Virus record (IMG/VR): IMGVR_UViG_3300024518_002695
Coordinates: 1 to 36,432 of that record
Direction: 5' to 3' (one strand)
Origin: a virus
Length of the DNA: 36,432 nt
Both the position numbers and the translations under genes were made by a program. The notes beneath the pieces are model-generated. The model searched no databases and was not told where the DNA came from. It saw only the letters and a program-made list of their open reading frames with translations. This document shows positions 1 through 5,754 of the stretch, in pieces (within the stretch, counting starts at the first letter, position 1; each line of letters begins with the position of its first letter).

Positions 1-126
1 GTACACCGAGAGGTATCTAAGCGTTGCAGAAAATTAGTGTTAATTAAATTCTTCGACGAGAACAAAGAGCTAGGTTTTGACCTAGCGGAAGATATTTTAG
101 AACGGTTTAACTCTGTTCATAAATAA
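1..126 (+). CDS. 3' end of DnaC-like helicase loader (partial, second copy)
   Basis: These bases are identical to 36291-36416 and encode the last 41 residues and stop codon of the helicase-loader gene at the right end. The copy is partial only because the window opens inside the gene of a circular or terminally redundant molecule. Identity stops exactly at the stop codon: the next base is A here and C at 36417, because the two ends continue into different downstream sequences (see the 577 bp insert). Confidence 0.9.
   Translation, partial: VHREVSKRCRKLVLIKFFDENKELGFDLAEDILERFNSVHK
104..126 (+). repeat. 23 bp direct repeat, left boundary of insert
   Basis: The same 23 bases occur at 104-126, 681-703 and 36394-36416. 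They encode RFNSVHK plus the stop codon, in frame, at the end of both the helicase loader and the 159-residue insert protein. The repeats bracket the 577 bp segment 127-703. Confidence 0.95.
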
Positions 127-188
127 ATACTAAATACCCCCCCCGTTAACTAGGGGAATCGCGTGACAGGGTTCGCGCATAATATGTA

Positions 189-219
189 TTGTATATCTAA
201 TATATATTGCTTACATTTG
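189..219 (+). promoter_or_regulatory. Bacteroidota-type promoter of the insert gene
   Basis: TTG at 189-191 is followed after 20 nt by TACATTTG at 212-219, an exact match to the Bacteroidota -7 element TAnnTTTG with normal spacing from a -33 TTG. Transcription would start at about 223-225, on the ATG at 224, giving a leaderless or nearly leaderless mRNA. Upstream, 127-180 holds a C8 run and short inverted repeats (CCCC/GGGG, CGCG/CGCG) of unknown role. Confidence 0.6.
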
Positions 220-223
220 ATGT

Positions 224-703
224 ATGAAAAAACAAATAGACATTGACGATTCGATAATCAAGGATTTAAAGATCGCTGCCGCTTGGAGAAACTTGGATTT
301 AAAAAACTTCATTCAAGAAGTGTTACAAGACGAAGCGGAGAAAAGCGCAATTTTTAATCAAAACATAAACGAGAGAACCGCGTGTGAATACTTAGATCCG
401 GTATTAAAAGAGTTTGAAAATATTAAGTTAAACAAATCAAAGTTGCAGTTAAAAGTATTTACAGAAGGCACTTTTGTTTATGAAATAAGTCATGACGGGT
501 GTACTCACGAAGTAAGCGTTATTAACAGCAATATGGACTTTTTTCATGAAATGACTATATCTGAAATACTATATAAAACACCTTTTTATTTTTCACATAG
601 AATATTTTACAATGATGATGAAAAAGAAAGCGAAGAAGTGTTTTGTTTTAGAATATTAGACACCAAGGATTGGAAACATAGGTTTAACTCTGTTCATAAA
701 TAA
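224..703 (+). CDS. Ribbon-helix-helix-like protein on insert
   Basis: A 159-residue protein. Residues 1-40 read like an Arc/CopG/MetJ ribbon-helix-helix domain: a short beta strand (KKQIDIDDSII) followed by two helices with the pattern KDLKIAAAWRNLDLKNFIQE. Such domains dimerise and bind tandem operator subsites. The remainder, an aromatic-rich acidic domain of about 110 residues, is not recognised. The last eight residues, HRFNSVHK, match the end of the helicase loader because the flanking repeat supplies them. It has its own promoter and is the only gene of the insert. Likely a regulator or an antitoxin-like protein; no toxin partner is visible. The domain assignment is from pattern only. 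Confidence 0.7.
   Translation: MKKQIDIDDSIIKDLKIAAAWRNLDLKNFIQEVLQDEAEKSAIFNQNINERTACEYLDPVLKEFENIKLNKSKLQLKVFTEGTFVYEISHDGCTHEVSVINSNMDFFHEMTISEILYKTPFYFSHRIFYNDDEKESEEVFCFRILDTKDWKHRFNSVHK
681..703 (+). repeat. 23 bp direct repeat, right boundary of insert
   Basis: This is the second copy of the 23 bp repeat, encoding the last residues and stop of the insert gene. The sequence right after it (704-719) also follows the third copy at 36394-36416. Confidence 0.95.
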
Positions 704-742
704 CGCTGAAACTTTGAATAAAACAGAAAATAAATTAAAAAT

Positions 743-1042
743 ATGGAATTTAAAGGAACAAAGGGAGAATGGAAGCAGTCTCACCGCCCTATTGATGAGG
801 ACGATAATTATAGAACAGAGGTCTACTCCGGAGAAACCGAGATATGTGGGATGTATTGGGCAGGGGAAAAAGAAGGTAACACAACATATTCAAGAAGAAA
901 AGAAAACGCAAAACTTATAGCTGCCGCTCCTGATTTATTAGAAGCACTCCAATACTGTTTAAATTGTTTAGGTGACGAGTTTGCTTTGCCTATCGATTGT
1001 ATAAATAATGCTGAGATAGCTATTGATAAAGCACTAAAGTAG
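743..1042 (+). CDS. Conserved small phage protein (AAAPDLLEAL family)
   Basis: A 99-residue protein. The core NAKLIAAAPDLLEALQ (around residues 55-70) belongs to a small protein family very common in phages, typically starting with a GxW segment and followed by a helical tail. No function is established that I can name. In the empty form of the insert locus it is the first gene after the helicase loader, so it would continue the early operon. The start is the ATG at 743; an overlapping +1-frame ORF is a shadow. Its stop codon lies inside a strong hairpin. Confidence 0.8.
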   Translation: MEFKGTKGEWKQSHRPIDEDDNYRTEVYSGETEICGMYWAGEKEGNTTYSRRKENAKLIAAAPDLLEALQYCLNCLGDEFALPIDCINNAEIAIDKALK

Positions 1043-1048
1043 TGCTTT
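1028..1048 (+). terminator. Perfect hairpin over the stop codon
   Basis: AAAGCACTA and TAGTGCTTT form a 9 bp stem with a 3 nt loop, overlapping the end of the 99-residue gene. No T-tract follows, so it is a terminator only in the loose sense; it could instead stabilise the mRNA 3' end. Just downstream, TTTCG and CGAAA (near 1072-1083) make a second small stem. Confidence 0.4.
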
Positions 1049-1121
1049 ATCTAAACGGTTAGTGTATGTTTTCGGACGAAATAACCTACTAATTAAATAA
1101 ACACCTTAAAACTTAAATGTT

Positions 1122-1385
1122 ATGGATACTAATAAAGAAAAAGAACCCAAGTCTGAAATATACACCTTGTTATGTGGTGTAAATTCTCACTTAACAGAAG
1201 GATTGTTGATGTGGATAAGCGAATTTTGTGGTAGTAAAGGATTTATTCATACAGATAATGGTAAGGAACTTAAATGGTACTTAAACGAAGAAGCTAAAGA
1301 ACTATATTATGGCACAGAAGACAAAAAGCTACCACTATACACCACCAAAGAAATGATGTGTAAATACTACGATTATACCACATAA
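1122..1385 (+). CDS. Small hypothetical protein
   Basis: An 87-residue acidic, Tyr-rich protein that I do not recognise. No membrane segment or metal motif is visible; the C-terminal part (TTKEMMCKYYDY) looks like a short helix. It has an A-rich leader without Shine-Dalgarno and stands alone between structured spacers. The stop codon begins the spacer TAACGTTTAGTATATGG, which resembles AACGGTTAGTGTATG after the previous gene (around 1055-1069). It therefore looks like one member of a series of gene-plus-spacer units. Confidence 0.6.
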   Translation: MDTNKEKEPKSEIYTLLCGVNSHLTEGLLMWISEFCGSKGFIHTDNGKELKWYLNEEAKELYYGTEDKKLPLYTTKEMMCKYYDYTT

Positions 1386-1447
1386 CGTTTAGTATATGGT
1401 GTGTAGCCGAACACCTGAATTATCGGTTTAAAAACAAACATTAATAG

Positions 1448-1489
1448 GCGTTTTAATGCTCGTTTTAAAATTTAAAAATAAATCATGAA
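1448..1489 (+). repeat. 42 bp leader repeat, copy 1
   Basis: These 42 bases are identical to 6545-6586. Both copies end at the start codon (ATGAA) of unrelated genes, so a ready-made upstream leader is reused. It contains GCGTTTTAATGCTCG followed by an A/T-rich stretch. It probably acts in translation initiation or as part of a promoter. Confidence 0.85.
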
Positions 1490-1892
1490 AAATTTTGCAA
1501 TGTGTTTCGGTTGTGCCGAGTTCAAAAATCTAAAGACATACGGCGCAACTCAATTTTGCAATGATTGCGCCCCCGAAACTAAAGAAGATGCCCCAATCAT
1601 AAAGAAGAGTTACAAAATGCGTACAGAGTCAAAAAAAAGGGCAAAGGAGAAGAAGATATATTTATCAAGGCGCAAAGGCTTGTTGATTTTAAACCCCAAA
1701 TGTGAACCAAATGAGGAAGGGTGTGAATTAGAATCAAACCAGATACACCACAAGAAAGGCCGAGAGGGGCCACTGCTGAATGATCAAAGGTTTTTCCTAT
1801 ATACTTGTGGCAATTGTCATAGGGTGATAGAAGACAACCCAGAATGGGCCAGAAACATGGGATATTCACTAAGCAGGACAAAAACCAAATGA
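1485..1892 (+). CDS. HNH-type endonuclease-like protein
   Basis: A 135-residue protein with two parts. The N-terminal zinc ribbon has CFGC (residues 7-10) and CNDC (about 25-28). The C-terminal domain has two Cys before IHHKKGR, then CGNCHRVIEDNP and NMGYSLSR. The HHKKGR...CxxCH arrangement is that of small phage HNH/recombination-endonuclease-like proteins, in which the His residues bind metal or DNA. The gene overlaps the methyltransferase by ATGA, which implies translational coupling. It uses the 42 bp leader repeat. Whether it cuts DNA is not shown by sequence; it might act in recombination, packaging or as a free-standing homing-type nuclease. Confidence 0.75.
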   Translation: MKNFAMCFGCAEFKNLKTYGATQFCNDCAPETKEDAPIIKKSYKMRTESKKRAKEKKIYLSRRKGLLILNPKCEPNEEGCELESNQIHHKKGREGPLLNDQRFFLYTCGNCHRVIEDNPEWARNMGYSLSRTKTK

Positions 1893-2785
1893 GGCACGGG
1901 AGTTTATTTTCAGGAATCGGAGGGTTTGACCTTGCGGCAGATTGGATGGGTTGGACTAATGAGTTTCATTGTGAATGGAATCCGTTTGGTAGAAAATTAT
2001 TAAATCATTATTGGCCTGAAGCAAAGAGTTATGAAGACATCACCAAAACAGACTTCTCTATTTGGAGAGGAAAAATCGACATCCTCACAGGAGGGTTTCC
2101 ATGCCAGCCATACAGCGCGGCTGGAAAAAGAAAGGGCAAGGAAGATGATCGACATCTCTGGCCAGAAATGCTTAGAGCAATTCGGGAAATTCAACCGACC
2201 TGGGTTGTGGGCGAAAACGTTCTCGGAATTACTAATTGGAACGGGGGCGTGGTATTCGAAGAGGTGTGCGCTGAGTTGGAAAATGAAGGGTACGAAGTAC
2301 AACCGTTTGTACTTCCAGCTGCAGGTGTCGGCGCTCCCCACAAAAGGGATCGAGTATGGTTTATTGCCCACGCCAGAAACGAGTCAAGGTGGAGCACAGA
2401 AGGACGTAAAGGTAAGCGAGAACGGAAGCTTTTACAGAGAGAACAAGAAAGGTGTGAGATTCGGGGTAAGGGTTCAGGACATAGTGGCAAGCGGTATGCT
2501 ACCGACACCGACAACAAGAGATTACAAGGGAGGCAGAACAAAGGAAGCGTTAAAGAGTTCGGGAAGGACGGAAAAAAACAGCTTGCCAGACTCATTCAGT
2601 CAGACTGGGAAGAGTTCCCAACTCAACCCCCGATTTGTATTAGATATGATGGGTTTCCCTCCAGACTGGACGGAATTACCTTTCCTAAATGGAGAAATGA
2701 ATCAATAAAAGCCGCTGGTAATGCAATAGTGCCTAAGGTAGTCTATCAAATATTCAAATCAATAATAGAATATGTGTCCATCTAA
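1889..2785 (+). CDS. C5-cytosine DNA methyltransferase
   Basis: A 298-residue protein that transfers a methyl group from S-adenosylmethionine to C5 of cytosine. Motif I is LFSGIGGFDLA (residues 6-16), motif IV GGFPCQP with catalytic Cys72, motif VI ENV (109-111), motif VIII RDRVWF (153-158) and motif X AGNAIVP (276-282). I chose the ATG at 1889, overlapping the HNH stop as ATGA and placing motif I at the N-terminus; an in-frame ATG at 1844 would add 15 unconserved residues. The target-recognition region (about 163-250) is Arg/Lys-rich and short. This is because the same DNA encodes a second conserved protein in another frame. No cognate restriction enzyme is nearby, so it is an orphan that probably protects phage DNA. 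Confidence 0.93.
   Translation: MRHGSLFSGIGGFDLAADWMGWTNEFHCEWNPFGRKLLNHYWPEAKSYEDITKTDFSIWRGKIDILTGGFPCQPYSAAGKRKGKEDDRHLWPEMLRAIREIQPTWVVGENVLGITNWNGGVVFEEVCAELENEGYEVQPFVLPAAGVGAPHKRDRVWFIAHARNESRWSTEGRKGKRERKLLQREQERCEIRGKGSGHSGKRYATDTDNKRLQGRQNKGSVKEFGKDGKKQLARLIQSDWEEFPTQPPICIRYDGFPSRLDGITFPKWRNESIKAAGNAIVPKVVYQIFKSIIEYVSI
2031..2708 (+). CDS. Conserved phage protein nested inside the methyltransferase gene
   Basis: A 225-residue ORF lying entirely within the cytosine methyltransferase gene, in the +1 frame. It is not a shadow. It starts MKTSPKQTSLFGEE and contains SGQKCLEQFGKF, SWKMKGTKYNRLYFQL, GLLPTPETS and MLPTPTTRDYKGG. It ends with NPRFVLDMMGFPPDWTELPF. I recognise these segments as recurring in proteins paired with phage cytosine methyltransferases. 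PTPT...RDYKG and NPxFVxxMMGFPxxW are the most typical. Function is unknown; a subunit or specificity partner of the methyltransferase is a reasonable guess. The start ATG at 2031 follows AAAGAGTT, a weak ribosome site. Confidence 0.75.
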   Translation: MKTSPKQTSLFGEEKSTSSQEGFHASHTARLEKERARKMIDISGQKCLEQFGKFNRPGLWAKTFSELLIGTGAWYSKRCALSWKMKGTKYNRLYFQLQVSALPTKGIEYGLLPTPETSQGGAQKDVKVSENGSFYRENKKGVRFGVRVQDIVASGMLPTPTTRDYKGGRTKEALKSSGRTEKNSLPDSFSQTGKSSQLNPRFVLDMMGFPPDWTELPFLNGEMNQ

Positions 2786-2823
2786 ATCAATAATTACCAT
2801 ACTCTCCAGCGAAAAAATATCTA

Positions 2824-2873
2824 AAAATAAATTAGATAGTTCTTGCGTAGTTCTTAAATAGTTCTTACTTTTA
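2824..2873 (+). promoter_or_regulatory. Promoter/operator repeat, copy 1
   Basis: TAGTTCTT occurs three times, at 2837, 2848 and 2859, exactly 11 bp apart. Bases 2824-2867 match 31986-32029 with two differences. The first repeat supplies TTG (2843-2845), and 20 nt later comes TACTTTTA (2866-2873), close to the Bacteroidota -7 element TAnnTTTG. A promoter covered by three in-phase protein-binding subsites is the likely reading. It faces the gene at 2896. Confidence 0.55.
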
Positions 2874-2895
2874 ATTAAACAAACACACATACAAT

Positions 2896-3234
2896 ATGAC
2901 ACCTTTTGAAGAGACAGTAAACCACCTATTAAAAAAGCTATCCAGCGCAACGGGTGTGACTTTTGAAAACAAGCAACTTGCAATTGATGTTATATCAGAG
3001 TCAATTGAAAAGATTGAAAAATCGAAATCTGATTATTTCCTTTATGATTTCAGGGTTGCAAAATTAGGGGCAGAAGGAACCGATTGCTTTTTTTATGCTG
3101 AATTTCATACACTAAAAGAAAAGGGATTGGTAAGTAAGAGCGAGTGGGTTTATCACTCTAAGAGGTTTGGAAACGTTGAAGATTGTACGCGAGCAATGGA
3201 GTCATTTGTTTCAATATATAAAGATGAAGAATAA
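2896..3234 (+). CDS. Hypothetical protein
   Basis: A 112-residue soluble protein, not recognised. It has an N-terminal helix (FEETVNHLLKKLSSAT), a Lys-rich helix (SIEKIEKSKSDYF) and alternating beta-type segments (VAKLGAEGTDCFFYAEFHT, KSEWVYHSKRFGN). It is the first gene behind the operator-repeat promoter, so it would be one of the most strongly controlled genes in this block. The leader AAACAAACACACATACAAT lacks a Shine-Dalgarno site. Confidence 0.65.
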   Translation: MTPFEETVNHLLKKLSSATGVTFENKQLAIDVISESIEKIEKSKSDYFLYDFRVAKLGAEGTDCFFYAEFHTLKEKGLVSKSEWVYHSKRFGNVEDCTRAMESFVSIYKDEE

Positions 3235-3236
3235 TT

Positions 3237-3332
3237 ATGGATCCAGGAGATAATTGCCCCGTAGATTTTCCTTATGATTTTGACGGTGAAGATATGGCCG
3301 ATGAGGATTTTTCCGACTGTTGCGAATACTAA
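3237..3332 (+). CDS. Very small acidic protein
   Basis: A 31-residue ORF, two bases after the previous stop. It is strongly acidic with three Cys (MDPGDNCPVDFPYDFDG, then DFSDCCEY). The tight spacing and consistent acidic composition argue that it is expressed, though it is too short to be sure. It overlaps the beginning of a longer out-of-frame ORF, whose true start I place downstream at 3352. Confidence 0.4.
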   Translation: MDPGDNCPVDFPYDFDGEDMADEDFSDCCEY

Positions 3333-3351
3333 ATTATTTAATGTTTATTCT

Positions 3352-3726
3352 ATGAAAAGCACGATTAAGAAACTGGTTCATGTTGTTAGCGTTTTAATGG
3401 AGGAAAGATCCAGTTCTAATAATTTGCTTGATGAAATAGTTAAGCAAGAAAAAGAACTTTCTTATAGGGAAAATCGCATCTTGTTTTTGTCGGAAAAGGT
3501 AAGCAAGCTAAACGTAAAGATTGATTATTTAGAACAAATGAAGGACCAAAAATCCAGACAAATTAGATCAAAACAATATGTAATAGTGGATTTTAGTAAA
3601 CGAATAGTACAAGAAAAATGCTACCAAAATAAAAGAGAGGCTGAGTTTTTAGCGAAAAAGCACAACCGTAATCGTGAATTTAGTTTTGAAGCAATAAAAA
3701 TAAACCTAAACCTTTCAAAGTCATGA
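3352..3726 (+). CDS. Coiled-coil hypothetical protein
   Basis: A 124-residue basic protein, predicted mostly helical. Residues about 20-70 have heptad-like spacing of hydrophobics (LLDEIVKQEKELSYRENRIL, then VSKLNVKIDYLEQMKDQ). I chose the ATG at 3352 because the 26 extra upstream codons overlap the small acidic ORF and look unlike coding sequence. Its stop overlaps the next start as ATGA. Function unknown. Confidence 0.6.
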   Translation: MKSTIKKLVHVVSVLMEERSSSNNLLDEIVKQEKELSYRENRILFLSEKVSKLNVKIDYLEQMKDQKSRQIRSKQYVIVDFSKRIVQEKCYQNKREAEFLAKKHNRNREFSFEAIKINLNLSKS

Positions 3727-3926
3727 GATTAAGCAAAACAAGCGTATTAGACGGGGCGTTTTCTGTAGTGTTTTTAATTGGCATTGCGTTAGTATTGTTG
3801 TCGCCTATAGTTTACTTGCTTGATGATCCATTAGTGTCTAGAGGGATGTTCTATGTGGGTGGTTCCATTGCGTTGGTAGGCTTTATATATAGCATGATGA
3901 AAGCTTTTATTGAATCAAATATTTAA
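3723..3926 (+). CDS. Small membrane protein, two segments
   Basis: A 67-residue protein with two hydrophobic segments: residues about 13-33 (AFSVVFLIGIALVLLSPIVY) and about 42-61 (FYVGGSIALVGFIYSM). A short polar loop with DDP lies between. It overlaps the previous gene by ATGA. It would sit in the inner membrane; a superinfection-exclusion or holin-like role is possible, but it lies far from the lysis cassette. Function unknown. Confidence 0.65.
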   Translation: MRLSKTSVLDGAFSVVFLIGIALVLLSPIVYLLDDPLVSRGMFYVGGSIALVGFIYSMMKAFIESNI

Positions 3927-4005
3927 TATTTCACTTGTAATTAAAAAGTTTTAGATTAAGAATTTCCATAGGGATGCTTCATTTTACACTTATTGGTATT
4001 AGGTA

Positions 4006-4040
4006 GGGGGGCTTGTTGCTCCCCGATGAAGCTTTTTTTT
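4006..4040 (+). terminator. Hairpin followed by T8
   Basis: GGGGGGC (4006-4012) pairs with GCTCCCC (4018-4024), with one G-U pair and a 5 nt loop. A T8 run lies 8 nt further (4033-4040). The offset makes it an atypical intrinsic terminator. The 3927-4061 interval contains no gene I can support. Confidence 0.4.
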
Positions 4041-4061
4041 AATTTTAAACCATCAATAGAC

Positions 4062-4193
4062 ATGATTACATACAAAAAAGAATGGAAAGGGCACGAGATT
4101 TTTTATAACGGAGAGTTAATAATGTACGTAGTAGGTAGCAAGAGAAACGCTATTAAGGAGGCTACAAAATGGCTAAGAGATAACGTCAAATAG
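4062..4193 (+). CDS. Very small hypothetical protein
   Basis: A 43-residue protein starting at the ATG at 4062 (MITYKKEWKGHEIFYNGELI, ending KEATKWLRDNVK). It looks like a short beta-hairpin followed by an amphipathic helix. Upstream in-frame starts at 3993 and 4026 would run through the hairpin and T-run and are unlikely. Not recognised. Confidence 0.5.
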   Translation: MITYKKEWKGHEIFYNGELIMYVVGSKRNAIKEATKWLRDNVK

Positions 4194-4199
4194 ATTAGA

Positions 4200-4249
4200 G
4201 TAACTGAATTGTGTATGGCATCGTTTTAATGTGCTATACACGTTGTTAC
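4200..4249 (+). repeat. Imperfect palindrome behind small gene
   Basis: The ends GTAAC and GTTAC are complementary. Inside, GTGTATGGCA pairs with TGCTATACAC over 10 bp (one G-U) around an 11 nt loop. It lies 6 bases after the stop of the 43-residue gene. Its architecture is like the two attC-like elements but its sequence is different. It could be a transcription-end structure or a degenerate cassette boundary. Confidence 0.5.
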
Positions 4250-4273
4250 CCTTAGTTTTAAAAAAGATTTAAT

Positions 4274-4951
4274 ATGACAGAACCAAATATAGAATTACTG
4301 AACCAAGATTGCTTGCTTTATATGAAGCAATGCGAGGATAAACAATTTGACTGGGCTATCGTAGACCCTCCTTATGGTATAGGCTTTGACGGACACCATA
4401 CAATAACAAAAGAAGGACACAAAGGCTTTAGTGCTAAAAAAGAATTACACGCAAAAAAAGACTGGGATAGTCAAAGACCGTCTGCTGAATATTTTACTGA
4501 ACTTCAAAGAATATCTAAAAATCAAATTGTGTGGGGTGGCAATTATTTTGCTGATTTATTACCACCAAAGAAAGGGTGGATTTTTTGGGATAAGAAAATA
4601 ACCAATGCAAATAATATGAACTTTAGTGATGGTGAACTTGCGTGGACAAGTAGTGATGGAATTTTAAGAAGGTTTACTTATGATTGGATAGGCTTTGGAT
4701 ATTTAAACAACCCACAAAAAGAGAAAAAAATACACCCGACACAAAAACCTGTACAGCTCTATGAATGGATATTAGATACTTATGTAAAAGAAGGAAGCAA
4801 AATAATTGACACGCATTTGGGAAGTGGAAGCATTGCGGAGGCTTGTTGGAATAGAAAATTTGATTTAGTAGGACTTGAAATTGATAAGGATTACTACACC
4901 AAAGCAAGCAAAAGACTTGAAGCCCATAAAAAACAACTAACCCTTTTTTAA
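4274..4951 (+). CDS. Amino-DNA methyltransferase (N6-adenine or N4-cytosine)
   Basis: A 225-residue protein that methylates an exocyclic amino group using S-adenosylmethionine. The catalytic motif IV is DPPY (residues 31-34). HPTQKPVQLYEW (154-165) precedes the cofactor-binding motif I, DTHLGSGS (179-186), which has the unusual H instead of the commoner PFxGSG. Order IV then I is that of the beta class. The middle (residues 40-150) would hold target recognition. An attC-like palindrome follows within ten bases. No restriction partner is present, so protection of phage DNA is likely. Confidence 0.9.
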   Translation: MTEPNIELLNQDCLLYMKQCEDKQFDWAIVDPPYGIGFDGHHTITKEGHKGFSAKKELHAKKDWDSQRPSAEYFTELQRISKNQIVWGGNYFADLLPPKKGWIFWDKKITNANNMNFSDGELAWTSSDGILRRFTYDWIGFGYLNNPQKEKKIHPTQKPVQLYEWILDTYVKEGSKIIDTHLGSGSIAEACWNRKFDLVGLEIDKDYYTKASKRLEAHKKQLTLF

Positions 4952-4960
4952 TATTAAGGG

Positions 4961-5021
4961 TAACAGGCGTATAAAATCAAGCGTTAGCGACTCGGAGAGT
5001 TGATTTTAATCGCGGTTAAGG
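4961..5021 (+). repeat. attC-like palindrome, copy A
   Basis: The 61 bases match copy B (32851-32911) with three differences. Ends TAAC and GTTAAGG resemble integron core boxes. Inside, GCG/CGC, TAAAATCAA/TTGATTTTA and ACTC/GAGT pair to make a long stem. A 9 nt bulge, GCGTTAGCG, sits on one side, as extrahelical bases do in attC sites. It lies behind the amino-methyltransferase gene. Confidence 0.7.
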
Positions 5022-5046
5022 GGTAGGGAATTAAAATTGAAGAGAC

Positions 5047-5754
5047 ATGAAACAGACAGCAGAAGAGAAGTTAAGAGACGATTTGTTTAGTGTAGCGGCA
5101 GAATGGGAGTCGGCCTGCATTGAAGGATATGAGGCCAGAGAGCAAGGGGACGAGATTATAAGAAAGTACAGGCGCGCAAAGGGAGAAGATCTAATGGTTA
5201 AGACAAACGAAAAAGGAGGAGTTTCCACGTTAATGGGGCCTTGTTACAGCGTTGATGACACAGAGGAGAGAGGGACAGACTCTGGTTTTAAAACAAAGGA
5301 GCAGATAATTGAATCAATGTCTGAAGAAATGCCTTTTAAGCTCCATGCGGGACTAGTTCCTTACATATTCGAGGCTATGAGTATTTACGCCTCCCAAGGA
5401 GAGAAAGAACAGCCTGAGTCTATAGCTGAGGTAATTGAATATATTGATGTAATAACTAAGACTCTAGCAAAGTTCGGAACAGAAAAAGTAAACCCACATC
5501 AGATAGAGGCTTGTTTGTATTCTTTAGGAGATATTAGGAGTAAGGTGAAAACGCTTAATCCAGTTGAAGGAAATGAGGAGGAGGAGTTTGAAAGTATTTG
5601 TTTTCCTGATGTAGACCTAATAGTAGTTAGTGACGAAAGCGGAAACTGTTATACAGATTGGGATTCCAATGGTGTTAAAATAGACATAACAAGTGACGGT
5701 AAGCAGATGAATGTTACAACAAAACTAAACGGGCTACAAATGCGGATTGGGTAG
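5047..5754 (+). CDS. Hypothetical acidic protein
   Basis: A 235-residue acidic protein, not recognised. Residues 1-50 are helical and charged; residues about 85-175 form another probable helical domain (IIESMSEEMPFKLHAGLVPY, IAEVIEYIDVITKTLAKF). An EEEEF linker follows, then a small beta-rich C-terminus containing DESGNCYTDWDSNG. It directly follows attC-like copy A. No membrane segment or catalytic motif is visible. Confidence 0.65.
   Translation: MKQTAEEKLRDDLFSVAAEWESACIEGYEAREQGDEIIRKYRRAKGEDLMVKTNEKGGVSTLMGPCYSVDDTEERGTDSGFKTKEQIIESMSEEMPFKLHAGLVPYIFEAMSIYASQGEKEQPESIAEVIEYIDVITKTLAKFGTEKVNPHQIEACLYSLGDIRSKVKTLNPVEGNEEEEFESICFPDVDLIVVSDESGNCYTDWDSNGVKIDITSDGKQMNVTTKLNGLQMRIG

Larger units (their letters stand above)
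127..703 (+). mobile_element. 577 bp polymorphic gene insert
   Basis: The segment lies between two copies of the 23 bp repeat (104-126 and 681-703) and includes the second copy. The right end of the window shows the same locus without it: 36394-36432 runs from the 23 bp repeat straight into sequence identical to 704-719. Both an occupied and an empty form are thus present in the assembly. The insert carries one gene with its own promoter, and no integrase or transposase. Gain or loss by recombination between the repeats, or site-specific insertion at the 3' end of the loader gene, would both fit. An assembly join of two strains is the alternative. Confidence 0.75.

Noticed and set aside
1-126. 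True long direct terminal repeat of a linear phage genome
   Set aside because: The identity stops at the exact stop codon where the insert begins, which is better explained by assembly overlap plus the insert polymorphism; it cannot be excluded fully.
714-920. 68-codon ORF overlapping the start of the AAAPDLLEAL gene
   Set aside because: It is the +1 frame shadow of a recognised family and has no conserved features.
2000-2595. Minus-strand ORFs across the methyltransferase
   Set aside because: No motifs; both plus-strand frames there are already explained by conserved proteins.
3274-3351. N-terminal extension of the coiled-coil protein
   Set aside because: The extra 26 codons overlap another ORF and look non-coding; the ATG at 3352 is preferred.
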